Assembly: GCA_040905905.1 (NCBI GenBank) | Contig: JBBDQN010000055.1 | Span: 1-16,474 of the forward strand | Source of the DNA: JAICND01 sp040905905 | GTDB lineage: Bacteria; Actinomycetota; Acidimicrobiia; Spongiisociales; ZC4RG35 | Reading direction: 5' to 3' | DNA length: 16,474 bases | Part shown: one piece after another, positions 7,179-14,172 of the stretch | Numbering within the stretch: the stretch's first letter is position 1 | How the letters are laid out: each line of letters begins with the position of its first letter | Program-made: the position numbers and the translations under genes | The notes under the pieces: generated by a model | Seen by the model: the letters and a program-made list of their open reading frames with translations, nothing else | Databases searched by the model: none | Told to the model about the DNA's origin: nothing

Positions 7179-8171
7179 ATGAACGATTTACACGAACTGG
7201 TCCCTTTGCCCCACATTTGGGATCGACTGGAACTGGTCGAAGGGCGGTTGCTGGAGGCCGCCGCTTCCGACGATCCGTACCTGACCAAGATCGCCCAGCA
7301 CCTGCTGGTGGCAGGGGGGAAGCGGTTTCGTCCCTTACTCGCGCTGTTGGCCGCCGAGTTCGGCGACGCCGACCAAACAGACCGCCGGCCGGTGGAGGCT
7401 GCGGTTTCGGTCGAGCTAATCCACGTGGGCAGCCTTTATCACGACGATGTCATCGACGAGGCCGACACCCGCCGGGGCGCAGCCTCGGTCAATGCCAACT
7501 GGTCGAACACGGTCGCGATCCTCGCCGGAGACTTCCTGATGGCGCGGGCATCGGAGGTGGCAGCCACCTACTTGTCACAGGAGTCCGTCCGGCTCCTGGC
7601 TGTCACCTATGCCGAACTGGTTGAGGGTCAGACCCGCGAATTGCAGCTGGTCGACTCCCTCGACCACTCGATCAGCGGTTACGAGAACGTGATCGCCGGA
7701 AAGACCGCCTCTCTGATCCGCACCTCGGCCCGTCTGGGGGCGATGGCCGCCGGTGCCGACAGCGACGTGGTGCAAGCCCTCACCGATTGGGCGTTTGAGC
7801 TCGGCATGGTCTTTCAGATGGCCGATGACGCCCTGGATCTGGTGGGGACCGAGGACAGCCTTGGCAAACCCGCCGGCTCCGACATAAGAGAAGGGAAGTT
7901 CACACTTGCCACTCTGGCGGCGCTGCAGGAATCCGAACGTCTCCGTCGGTTGCTTTCCCGGCCTCGTCCGTACCCAGAGGAAACGGTAGAAGAGGCCATC
8001 CTTCTTCTCCGCAACGAGGGTTGGGTCGACCGCGCTTTGGACGCAGCCTTGAAGCGAGCCGAGGTCGCTCAGGAACGACTGCGAACCCTTCCCCGCCGTC
8101 AGGCATTGCCGGTTCTCGAGGGATTGGGCCGTTATCTTGTCGAGAGGGTCGAGGCAGAACGAGGGGTTTGA
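7179..8171 (+). CDS. trans-Polyprenyl diphosphate synthase (class I, chain length unassigned)
   Basis: Soluble isoprenyl chain elongase that adds isopentenyl diphosphate to allylic diphosphates, 330 residues, typical of IspB/HepT-type enzymes. Diagnostic motifs: GGKRFRP (46-52); first aspartate-rich motif LYHDDVIDEAD (86-96) with metal ligands Asp89, Asp90 and Asp93; GKTASL (174-179); and second aspartate motif FQMADDALD (212-220). The IHVGSLYHDD context resembles hepta/octaprenyl synthases more than short-chain FPP synthases, so a menaquinone side chain is the likely product, but chain length cannot be settled by reading. No clear Shine-Dalgarno precedes the ATG at 7179, so a leaderless or weakly initiated message is possible. 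The gene is divergent from clpC and probably co-transcribed with the degenerate GGDEF gene 56 bases downstream. It sits where many actinobacteria carry lsr2. Confidence 0.93.
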   Translation: MNDLHELVPLPHIWDRLELVEGRLLEAAASDDPYLTKIAQHLLVAGGKRFRPLLALLAAEFGDADQTDRRPVEAAVSVELIHVGSLYHDDVIDEADTRRGAASVNANWSNTVAILAGDFLMARASEVAATYLSQESVRLLAVTYAELVEGQTRELQLVDSLDHSISGYENVIAGKTASLIRTSARLGAMAAGADSDVVQALTDWAFELGMVFQMADDALDLVGTEDSLGKPAGSDIREGKFTLATLAALQESERLRRLLSRPRPYPEETVEEAILLLRNEGWVDRALDAALKRAEVAQERLRTLPRRQALPVLEGLGRYLVERVEAERGV

Positions 8172-8227
8172 GAGCCGGGTCAACGGACTCTCGGAACTCA
8201 AGTGCGTCAAGGCCGACGAGAAAGCGC

Positions 8228-8797
8228 ATGGCTAAGGCAGAAGTGGACCCGAGCGAGATCGACAGCTATCGCCGGCAGTTGGCAGAACGCGACGAAGAAA
8301 TCCGTCGCCTCAAGGCCGTGGTCGATTCATTTCTATCCATTGATGTCGACAGCGGTCTTCTCAATCGCAACGGCTTGCTTGAAGCGATCAAACGAGCATC
8401 ACTGTGGTGGGACCGGCGGCGAGAGCCATTTGGGGTGATGGCCATCCGCATGCCTCGTCTGGCCGATCTCGATCCGGCCGCAGTCCCCGACGTGATGGCC
8501 CGGGTCGCCAACGCCCTCTCCGACACCGGGAGGGCAGTAGATGACATCGGCAAAATGGATGAGTCCACGTTCGTGCTAGTCCTCAGGGAGTTCCATCGTC
8601 ACGGTGCTACTGCCGTCGTATCACGCATGAGAATCGCCCTTCGCCAGTCGATAGCCAACCCCGGGCTAACCGACGACATCCGTTTTGGCCTCGTCGTCGC
8701 TGTGGAGACCGGCAGCCACCAACCCACCGACTATCTCCAGGACGCCCTCAATGCGTCACTTGAGGCCACGCCGGACCTGCACCGGTTTGCTGAGTAA
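8228..8797 (+). CDS. Degenerate GGDEF-domain protein (predicted inactive)
   Basis: A 189-residue protein read from ATG 8228. The frame is open further back, but that part lies inside the polyprenyl synthase gene. Residues 13-35 are a charged, heptad-like helix (SYRRQLAERDEEIRRLKAVV), likely a coiled coil for dimerisation. Residues about 40-180 follow a GGDEF fold: DSGLLNRNGLLEAI (41-54) stands where active enzymes have D.LTGL.NR, and GKMDESTFVLVL (108-119) stands where they have GR.GGDEF..LL, so the active-site GGDEF reads DESTF. Metal and GTP contacts appear lost, so cyclic-di-GMP synthesis is unlikely and a binding or scaffold role is more plausible. No transmembrane segment or sensory domain is seen. 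It follows the polyprenyl synthase on the same strand and ends at a strong terminator. The fold assignment is by pattern, not by search. Confidence 0.72.
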   Translation: MAKAEVDPSEIDSYRRQLAERDEEIRRLKAVVDSFLSIDVDSGLLNRNGLLEAIKRASLWWDRRREPFGVMAIRMPRLADLDPAAVPDVMARVANALSDTGRAVDDIGKMDESTFVLVLREFHRHGATAVVSRMRIALRQSIANPGLTDDIRFGLVVAVETGSHQPTDYLQDALNASLEATPDLHRFAE

Positions 8798-8806
8798 CCC
8801 TTCCCC

Positions 8807-8858
8807 CCTTCTTGCGTAGAAAACGCACCGTTTCCGGTGCGTTTTCTACGCAGGAAGG
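8807..8858. terminator. Bidirectional intrinsic terminator
   Basis: A near-perfect inverted repeat of 24 bp: an 18-bp perfect core (8813-8830 with 8835-8852, loop TTTC at 8831-8834) extended by six more pairs including one G-U wobble. The inner stem CGCACCG/CGGTGCG is flanked by AAAA and TTTT, so a GC stem followed by a U-run forms on both strands. It sits between convergent genes: ten bases after the GGDEF-like stop and immediately against the lysS stop at 8859-8861. It should end both the plus-strand pair and the long minus-strand run. Confidence 0.9.
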
Positions 8859-10271
8859 TCAGGCGGGTCTCATCGTCGGGAACAGGATCACATCCCTGAT
8901 GTGATGAGTGTCGGTCAACAACATCACCAGACGATCCACGCCGATGCCGAGACCGCCGGTTGGGGGCATCCCGTATTCGAGGGCCCTGATGAAGTCTTCG
9001 TCGATGGGGTGGGCCTCATCGTCGCCCAGCGCCCGGGCCCGCGCCTGTTCCTCGAACCGCAAGCGTTGATCGACGGGGTCGATCAACTCCGAGAAGGCGT
9101 TGGCGTACTCGGAGCCCGCGATCACGAGTTCGAACCGTTCGGTCAAGTTGGGGTCCTGACGGTGCTCTCTCGCCAGCGGGGAAATCTCCTTGGGGTGGTC
9201 GAGCACAAATGTCGGCTCCCAGATCGAGGCTTCGACCAACTCCTCGTATAACTCGGCGGCGATCCGACCGTGGCCCCACGAGGGTTTGGGGTCGATTCCA
9301 TGGCGGACGGCTATCGCTCGCACCTCATCAATTTCTCGTTCGAACCCGAGCGGCTCCCCCACCGCCTTCTCGACCAGATCCATGAACTTTTCTCGTCGGA
9401 AGGGTGGAGTCAGGTCGAGTTCTCTGTTTTTGTATGTCAGCCGGCTGAGGCCGCATACAGCCACAGCGCAGCCGGAAAACACCTCCTCGACCAGCCTCAA
9501 GATGTCGTGGTAGTCGGCCAGCGCTTCGTACGACTCGAGCATGGTGAACTCGGGGTTGTGGGTGGCGTCGACCCCTTCGTTGCGGAAGATGCGGCCGATC
9601 TCGAACACACGCTCCAACCCCCCCACAATCAGCCGTTTCAAGTAGAGCTCGGTGGCGATGCGGAGCTGCATATCTACATCGAGAGCGTTGTGATGGGTGA
9701 CAAAGGGCCGGGCAATGGCCCCCGTCGCCTGGGTCAGCAACACCGGAGTTTCCACCTCGATATAGCCCCGCGCCCAGAATTGTCGCCGCAACTCCGCCAC
9801 GACCTCCGCTCGTGCCCGTGCCACCAGTTGTGACTCCTCGTTCACGATCAGGTCCAGATATCGCTGTCGTGATCGTCCTTCGATGTCGGAGATCCCATGC
9901 CATTTGTCTGGGAGCGGGCGAACCGACTTCGCCAGGAGTTGGAATGAGCCCAGCCGGACCGTGAGTTCGCCCTTCTTGGTTGTGACCACCTCCCCTGATC
10001 CACCGATCCAGTCACCAAGATCGAGACTTTCGAAAGAGCCGAAAGCTTCCTCCCCCATTTCCTTGAGCTCAGCCATGACCTGGATGCGCCCCGAGTTGTC
10101 GCGAATGGTGGCAAAGGCCAGCTTGCCGAAGGAACGCATCAACAACACACGGCCCGCCACCGCCACGTGCTCACCCGTTTGGGCAGCCGGGCCCAGCGAA
10201 CCATGACGTTCGTGAATTTGGGCCGCCAGGGCCGTGCGGTCGAAGCGGTAGGGATAAGAGTCGGCAGACAC
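8859..10271 (-). CDS. lysS: Lysyl-tRNA synthetase, class II
   Basis: Cytoplasmic enzyme charging tRNA-Lys, 470 residues from GTG 10271. The frame stays open to a GTG at 10409, but that would overlap coaX by 128 bases and the extra sequence does not look like the family. GTG 10271 lies ten bases after the coaX stop, without an obvious Shine-Dalgarno. The anticodon-binding OB fold spans about residues 35-115 (VAVAGRVLLMRSFGKLAF), then the class II core: motif 1 GYIEVETP (169-176), motif 2 FRNEG..ATHNPEFTML (229-245) and motif 3 GLGIGVDRLVML (440-451). The start just before SYPYRF leaves out the N-terminal helix of longer LysRS proteins, so the exact start is less sure than the gene. It is the last gene of the ftsH-to-lysS run, directly followed by a terminator. 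lysS after coaX is the normal actinobacterial order. Confidence 0.96.
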   Translation of the reverse strand: MSADSYPYRFDRTALAAQIHERHGSLGPAAQTGEHVAVAGRVLLMRSFGKLAFATIRDNSGRIQVMAELKEMGEEAFGSFESLDLGDWIGGSGEVVTTKKGELTVRLGSFQLLAKSVRPLPDKWHGISDIEGRSRQRYLDLIVNEESQLVARARAEVVAELRRQFWARGYIEVETPVLLTQATGAIARPFVTHHNALDVDMQLRIATELYLKRLIVGGLERVFEIGRIFRNEGVDATHNPEFTMLESYEALADYHDILRLVEEVFSGCAVAVCGLSRLTYKNRELDLTPPFRREKFMDLVEKAVGEPLGFEREIDEVRAIAVRHGIDPKPSWGHGRIAAELYEELVEASIWEPTFVLDHPKEISPLAREHRQDPNLTERFELVIAGSEYANAFSELIDPVDQRLRFEEQARARALGDDEAHPIDEDFIRALEYGMPPTGGLGIGVDRLVMLLTDTHHIRDVILFPTMRPA

Positions 10272-10281
10272 TGGCCGCAGG

Positions 10282-11061
10282 TTAGGAACCAGTTCCGGGG
10301 CGTTCCGGTTGATTCCTCTCGTAGACCACCGCCAGCCCCAAAAGGGTGAGGTCGAGTTCGAGGTGGGTAATGGTGTGAGTGTGTTCCCTAAGCACCTCGG
10401 CCAATCCACCGGTGGCCACTACCGGGCAGGGGGAGTCGAGAGTTGCCAGGATCCGGCTCACGAGGCCGTCGACCAGCCCCGCATAGCCGTAAATCAGCCC
10501 ACTCTGGATGGCCTCGACGGTGGAACGGCCCACCGGGCTACGAGGTGCGATCAGTTCGACCCTGCGCAGGGCGGCCGTGTGAGTGACGAGCGCATCGGCC
10601 GACACCTCGAGACCTGGGGCAATCGCACCTCCCCTGTACGAGCCGTCGTCACCGACCAGGTCGACCGTTGTGGCTGTTCCAAAGTCGACCACCACCACCG
10701 GCGCACCCAGGACTGAGACCGCCCCGATGGCGTTGACCACCCGGTCAGCTCCCACCTCCCTTGGGTTGTCGACCTGGAGAGCGATCCCGGTCCTTACACC
10801 GGGGCCGACGACGATCACCGGGCCGTCGACCACAGCTGACATCGCCTCCTTCCAGGCAACGGTCCGGGGTGGGACCACCGAAGAGAGGGCTCCCCCATCG
10901 ACAGTGCCGTGTTGTTCGGCCAACATCGCCCGGAGCAGCAGCCGACTCTCGTCGGCGGTCCGTTCCCGGTCGGTTGAGACCCGCCACCGTCTCAACACGG
11001 TGTTGTCCTCCATCAGACCTACCACCGTGGTGGTGTTGCCGACGTCACATAGCAACAACAT
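10282..11061 (-). CDS. coaX: Type III pantothenate kinase
   Basis: First step of coenzyme A synthesis: phosphorylates pantothenate to 4'-phosphopantothenate. 259 residues, the usual CoaX length, ASKHA fold. Motifs: LLCDVGNTTT (3-12) with catalytic Asp6 in the phosphate loop; NPREVGADRVVNA (99-111), the substrate-binding GADR block; VVVDFGTATTVD (123-134) with the monovalent-cation ligand Asp126; and YRGGAIAPG (142-150) with VVATGGLAEVL (214-224) in the ATP site. The ATG shares one base with the panC stop (TGATG at 11059-11063), so the two are likely translated together, linking pantothenate formation with its use. Type III enzymes generally escape feedback by CoA. A separate coaA elsewhere in the genome cannot be excluded. 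Confidence 0.95.
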   Translation of the reverse strand: MLLLCDVGNTTTVVGLMEDNTVLRRWRVSTDRERTADESRLLLRAMLAEQHGTVDGGALSSVVPPRTVAWKEAMSAVVDGPVIVVGPGVRTGIALQVDNPREVGADRVVNAIGAVSVLGAPVVVVDFGTATTVDLVGDDGSYRGGAIAPGLEVSADALVTHTAALRRVELIAPRSPVGRSTVEAIQSGLIYGYAGLVDGLVSRILATLDSPCPVVATGGLAEVLREHTHTITHLELDLTLLGLAVVYERNQPERPGTGS

Positions 11062-11942
11062 CAGTGGTACAGAAGACTGGACTGTTCGAGGCGGATACCC
11101 CGGTCCGTCACTATTTCACCGGCGACGACATCGAAGGCGACATTGTCGATAAGCCGAACCGACCCGATGGTCGCCGCCACCGCCAGGAAGGCGGGACGGT
11201 CGATTTCGACCAGCCGCTCGACCCTCTCCTGGCTGGCGAGTTCCACGTATTCGGGAGTCGCCCGCCGCATGCCAGCCCTCACCACCCCTTCAAGATTCTC
11301 TGCGCGCCGTTCACCGGCTTCGGCGGCAGCCGCCGCCGCGAAAAGCCCCTGGGAAAGCTCACGAGCAGCCAACCGTTGGTCGGGCGACAACAGTGTGTTG
11401 CGACTTGAGAGCGCAAGTCCATCGCTCTCCCTGACAGTGGGATGGGCGATGACGCGGACCTGAAAAGAGAGGTCGGTGGCCAGACGTCGGATGATGGACA
11501 ACTGTTGAGCGTCCTTCCGCCCGAAGTAGGCGAGGTGAGGTTGGAGGCCGGCAAACAGTTTCGTGACAATCGTTGCTACTCCGGCGAAATGACCGGGACG
11601 AAAGCGCCCTTCCATCGGCTCGCTCAGATGCTCAACCTCGACCTTCGTCAGCAGGGGCAAGGGGAAGACCTCGGCCGTGCTCGGAGCAAAAAGGATGTCG
11701 ACATTGACCTCGGCAGCAATCGAGATGTCCCGTTCCAGGTCGCGGGGATAGCGATCGAGGTCGGCCGGGTTGTTGAACTGGAGAGGGTTCACAAAGTGAG
11801 AGACCACGACGGTATCCGCGGCCTGCCGGGCGGCGGCCATGAGAGCCAGATGTCCTTCGTGAAAGAAGCCCATGGTCGGCACGAGCGCGACCGTGCCCTG
11901 ATATCGGGCGCGGGCGTCAGCGAAAGTTCGGACCAGGTTCAT
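11061..11942 (-). CDS. panC: Pantothenate synthetase (pantoate--beta-alanine ligase)
   Basis: Condenses pantoate with beta-alanine using ATP, the last step to pantothenate. 293 residues, nucleotidylyltransferase fold. VPTMGFFHEGHLALM (21-35) carries the HxGH signature (HEGH 28-31), FVNPLQFNNPADLDRYPRD (50-68) the pantoate pocket, GRKDAQQLSIIRRL (141-154) the nucleotide motif (usually GEKDYQQ) and ALSSRN (177-182) the KMSKS-equivalent loop. Its ATG overlaps the stop of the upstream DUF2520 gene by four bases (ATGA at 11939-11942) and its stop overlaps coaX. No panD (beta-alanine supply) follows, unlike in M. tuberculosis, and panB is not in the window, so those steps must be encoded elsewhere or beta-alanine obtained otherwise. 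Confidence 0.97.
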   Translation of the reverse strand: MNLVRTFADARARYQGTVALVPTMGFFHEGHLALMAAARQAADTVVVSHFVNPLQFNNPADLDRYPRDLERDISIAAEVNVDILFAPSTAEVFPLPLLTKVEVEHLSEPMEGRFRPGHFAGVATIVTKLFAGLQPHLAYFGRKDAQQLSIIRRLATDLSFQVRVIAHPTVRESDGLALSSRNTLLSPDQRLAARELSQGLFAAAAAAEAGERRAENLEGVVRAGMRRATPEYVELASQERVERLVEIDRPAFLAVAATIGSVRLIDNVAFDVVAGEIVTDRGIRLEQSSLLYH

Positions 11943-12742
11943 TCGGAAGTCGAAAGTCGGAAGACGGAAGCCGGAATTTCGGTGGCTGCCAACTGTGCTG
12001 TGGCTTGGGCCATGGCGATGTAGGCCTCCCCCAATCCCAGGGCGCGGGCGGCCGCAATCTGACCCGCCACCGTTGGCCAGTCGCCACGGGCAATCGGCCC
12101 CGTCAGGGCCGCGCCCGAGCCCAAGGCATAGGAGTTCGCCACCACCCGCTCCGTGAGCGGGCGGGCGGCGGCAAAAGAAACTCCGGCTCCGGCGAAGAGC
12201 TCCTCGGCCAGTCCCAGGGCGGCTACGACGAAGTTGGAGGCGGCCGCGGCTGCCGCGTGATAAGTCGGCTTGAGCTCATCGGCCAGGAGAAACGGCTCCA
12301 TCCCCAGGCTGGTTGCCAATTCCCACAAAGCGGCACGCAGGGCACCATCGGCCGTGACTCCTACCCAGGATCCGGGAAGGGCAGCCGCCCCCGTCTCGGG
12401 AGCAGGAAGTGTCTGCAATGGATGAAACGACCCGACTTCGATTCCTCGGTCCGCAAACGACACGAGCAAGCTCACCGACGAAAAGCCCGAAAGGTGGACA
12501 GCCCCTCGAAGACGGGAGGTGTAAGGGGCCAGGCGATCCGCCACCTCCTTGATGGAGGCGTCACGCGTCGCCACCACCAGCAGATCCGCATCAGGGAGAG
12601 GACTGTCGAAGGCTATCTGCGAAAACCGATCTGCCAGGGCCTGGGACCGAGACACCACCCCCACGATCTCGTGTCCCGCCTCGCGAGCGGCCAGAGCCAG
12701 GGCTCCACCCGCCCTACCTGGGCTGGCGACGATGATGTGCAC
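11939..12742 (-). CDS. Rossmann-like/DUF2520 oxidoreductase, candidate ketopantoate reductase
   Basis: A 267-residue NAD(P)-type protein related to the 6-phosphogluconate dehydrogenase/ketopantoate reductase group. It has an N-terminal Rossmann segment (HIIVASPGRAGGAL 2-15, a modified glycine loop, then LLVVATRD 54-61 at a strand end) and a helical C-terminal DUF2520 domain with SFHPLQT (105-111), YHAAAAAASNFVVAAL (161-176) and LTGPIARGD (213-221). GTG start with GGAG about nine bases upstream. It overlaps panC by four bases, as does the related Rv3603c neighbourhood in mycobacteria. Some ketopantoate reductases outside the PanE family (PanG, described in Francisella) are, as far as I recall, relatives of this group, so reducing ketopantoate to pantoate just ahead of PanC is a reasonable but unproven role. 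A role in another reduction is possible. Confidence 0.85.
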   Translation of the reverse strand: MHIIVASPGRAGGALALAAREAGHEIVGVVSRSQALADRFSQIAFDSPLPDADLLVVATRDASIKEVADRLAPYTSRLRGAVHLSGFSSVSLLVSFADRGIEVGSFHPLQTLPAPETGAAALPGSWVGVTADGALRAALWELATSLGMEPFLLADELKPTYHAAAAAASNFVVAALGLAEELFAGAGVSFAAARPLTERVVANSYALGSGAALTGPIARGDWPTVAGQIAAARALGLGEAYIAMAQATAQLAATEIPASVFRLSTSE

Positions 12743-12788
12743 TTGGTCAGGCTCCAGTCCTCACTCGGGTACCGGTCCGTGGTTCAGG

Positions 12789-13301
12789 CTAACCCGGAAC
12801 GGGCTCGCCGGGAATGGCGGTCCAATCCCGGGAAATCAACGTCACCTCGGGATCAGCCAGACCTGCCGCCAGTTCGCCAACGGCTCCACGCCCCAAGTGG
12901 GCCTCCGGCCAGACCTCGAGGAGGGGTATGAGGACAAACGCTCGCTCGTGAGCCCGAGGGTGGGGAATGGTAAGCAACTCTGTGTGCAGCCTTTGGGCGT
13001 CGTAAACGATTAGGTCGAGGTCGAGGGTGCGTGGACCCCAGCGCACGTGGCGAGTCCGTCCCGCCTCGTTCTCGATCTGATGAAGCAATTGCAGCAACGG
13101 CCACGGATCAAGTCCGGTGTTCAGTATCACAACGGCGTTGAGAAAGGGACCCTGTTCGGGCCCACCCACCGGAGAAGTCTCATACAGAGAGGACGTTCGG
13201 ACCACCTCCCCCGCCGACCCCAACCGAGCCACAGCCTCACGCAGGTGTGCCACCCGATCTCCCAGGTTGGAGCCAAGACCGATGGCCGCCGGGACGGTCA
13301 C
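12789..13301 (-). CDS. folK: 6-Hydroxymethyl-7,8-dihydropterin pyrophosphokinase
   Basis: Transfers pyrophosphate from ATP to 6-hydroxymethyl-dihydropterin, making the FolP substrate. 170 residues, normal size. It opens with IGLGSNLGDR (7-16), has YETSPVG (40-46), FLNAVV (53-58) and the HPPK signature GPRTLDLDLIVY (89-100), whose Asp95 and Asp97 bind magnesium, then IPHPRAHERAFVLIPL (112-127). GTG start overlapping the folB stop by four bases (GTGA at 13298-13301). A 46-base gap before the DUF2520 gene is the longest spacing inside this run. It shows no clear terminator, so the pantothenate part is probably on the same transcript. Confidence 0.97.
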   Translation of the reverse strand: MTVPAAIGLGSNLGDRVAHLREAVARLGSAGEVVRTSSLYETSPVGGPEQGPFLNAVVILNTGLDPWPLLQLLHQIENEAGRTRHVRWGPRTLDLDLIVYDAQRLHTELLTIPHPRAHERAFVLIPLLEVWPEAHLGRGAVGELAAGLADPEVTLISRDWTAIPGEPVPG

Positions 13302-13690
13302 CGCTGTCGACGGATGGTTACCGCCACGTCTGCAAAGGGGACCGGGATCGGAGCATCCGGTTTGTGGACTGTCACGGCTACTGCCATGACCATGGGTTGG
13401 CCCAACGCCGCCTCGGCAACCCTTTGCGCGACCCGTTCCAACAGGTCCCAGCGCTCTCCCGCCACCACGTCGTGCACGGCGTTGGCCAAGGCTCCGTAAT
13501 CAACGGTGTCCTCCAACCGATCGGAGTCCCCGGCCCTCCCAAGATCCAGGGTGATCTCAAGATCGACCAGGAAGAGCTGTCCGTTCTCCTTTTCGGAAGC
13601 CAGCACCCCGTGATGAGCGAACACCTCGATGCCGGTCAACCGGATTTGATCGTTCCCCCGAGGTTGGGCCCCAGGGTTGAGGTCGCTCAC
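13298..13690 (-). CDS. folB: Dihydroneopterin aldolase
   Basis: Cleaves 7,8-dihydroneopterin to 6-hydroxymethyl-dihydropterin and glycolaldehyde. I choose GTG 13690, giving 130 residues. The frame is open to 13795, but the added sequence lies in the upstream gene, is compositionally odd and unlike the family, whereas GTG 13690 makes the same four-base GTGA overlap seen at other junctions. Features: IRLTGIEVFAHHGVL (16-30) with the HHG motif, EKENGQLFLVDLEI (33-46) with the substrate-orienting residues, LLERVAQRV (83-91) and VTVHKPDAPIP (107-117), where Lys110 is the expected catalytic lysine. The family forms an octamer. It is followed with overlap by folK and preceded by the phosphatase-fold gene. 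Confidence 0.94.
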   Translation of the reverse strand: MSDLNPGAQPRGNDQIRLTGIEVFAHHGVLASEKENGQLFLVDLEITLDLGRAGDSDRLEDTVDYGALANAVHDVVAGERWDLLERVAQRVAEAALGQPMVMAVAVTVHKPDAPIPVPFADVAVTIRRQR

Positions 13691-14172
13691 ACCGGGTCTG
13701 GCACCAGGGCCCGGCCTTCGGGCCCCAGCGGTCGCCCCAGGATCTCTTGCACCAACGCCACCGCCAGCACCGGCTGATCGACCATGCCAGACCAAACCAG
13801 GTAACCGGCCAAAATTCCCCCCAAACAGTCGTCGATGATCTCGCGATGTACCAGGACTCGGGCATCGGCCTCAGACAGGGCCCGGTGGAGTGCCTTGAAA
13901 ACCCGTTCGGCGTCAGCCGGACCCGGTTCCGCCGGGACCGCGACTTGATGGACCGCCAGACCGGCTTCCCGGTAGGCCTGCAGGTTCTGATTGCCTGGCA
14001 GCAGGGTGATAACCGAAGAAATGGAGGCCTGGCGGGTCAACCAGCCGATCTCTTCTTCCCGGCGGATCTTGCGATGCTGGAAGCCATAGCCCCCGATTCG
14101 CTCGGACACGGCCAATCGATCGGCAATTACCCAAATGAACCCCCGTGGCTTAAGACCCGTGACGACCCTCAT
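13687..14172 (-). CDS. Phosphatase-fold (DSP-like) protein with altered catalytic loop, in folate operon
   Basis: A 161-residue protein from ATG 14172, which overlaps the folP stop (ATGA at 14169-14172); its own stop overlaps folB. The layout resembles small tyrosine/dual-specificity phosphatases: an opening strand and turn (VIADRLAVSERIGGYG 15-30), EEEIGWLTRQASISSVITLL (39-58), a helix, LAVHQVAVPAEPGPAD (72-87) where the general-acid loop would be, then ARVLVHREIIDDCLGGILAGYLV (104-126) where the P-loop VLVHCx5R would be. In that loop the nucleophilic Cys is Arg110 and the Arg is Cys116, so the classical C-x5-R is missing and appears reversed as R-x5-C. It is probably inactive as a classical phosphatase. 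Folate synthesis needs removal of phosphates from dihydroneopterin triphosphate, so a pterin-related role is tempting but is inference from context. Family assignment is by eye. Confidence 0.72.
   Translation of the reverse strand: MRVVTGLKPRGFIWVIADRLAVSERIGGYGFQHRKIRREEEIGWLTRQASISSVITLLPGNQNLQAYREAGLAVHQVAVPAEPGPADAERVFKALHRALSEADARVLVHREIIDDCLGGILAGYLVWSGMVDQPVLAVALVQEILGRPLGPEGRALVPDPV

Noticed and set aside
12005..12931. A 308-codon plus-strand open frame.
   Set aside because: It is antisense to the DUF2520 and folK genes. The product is rich in Arg, Gly and Gln without domain motifs, typical of a shadow frame.
13691..13795. N-terminal extension of folB to 13795.
   Set aside because: It lies within the upstream phosphatase-fold gene, has Gly/Ala/Arg-rich shadow composition, and GTG 13690 gives the standard family length and an overlap like the neighbouring junctions.
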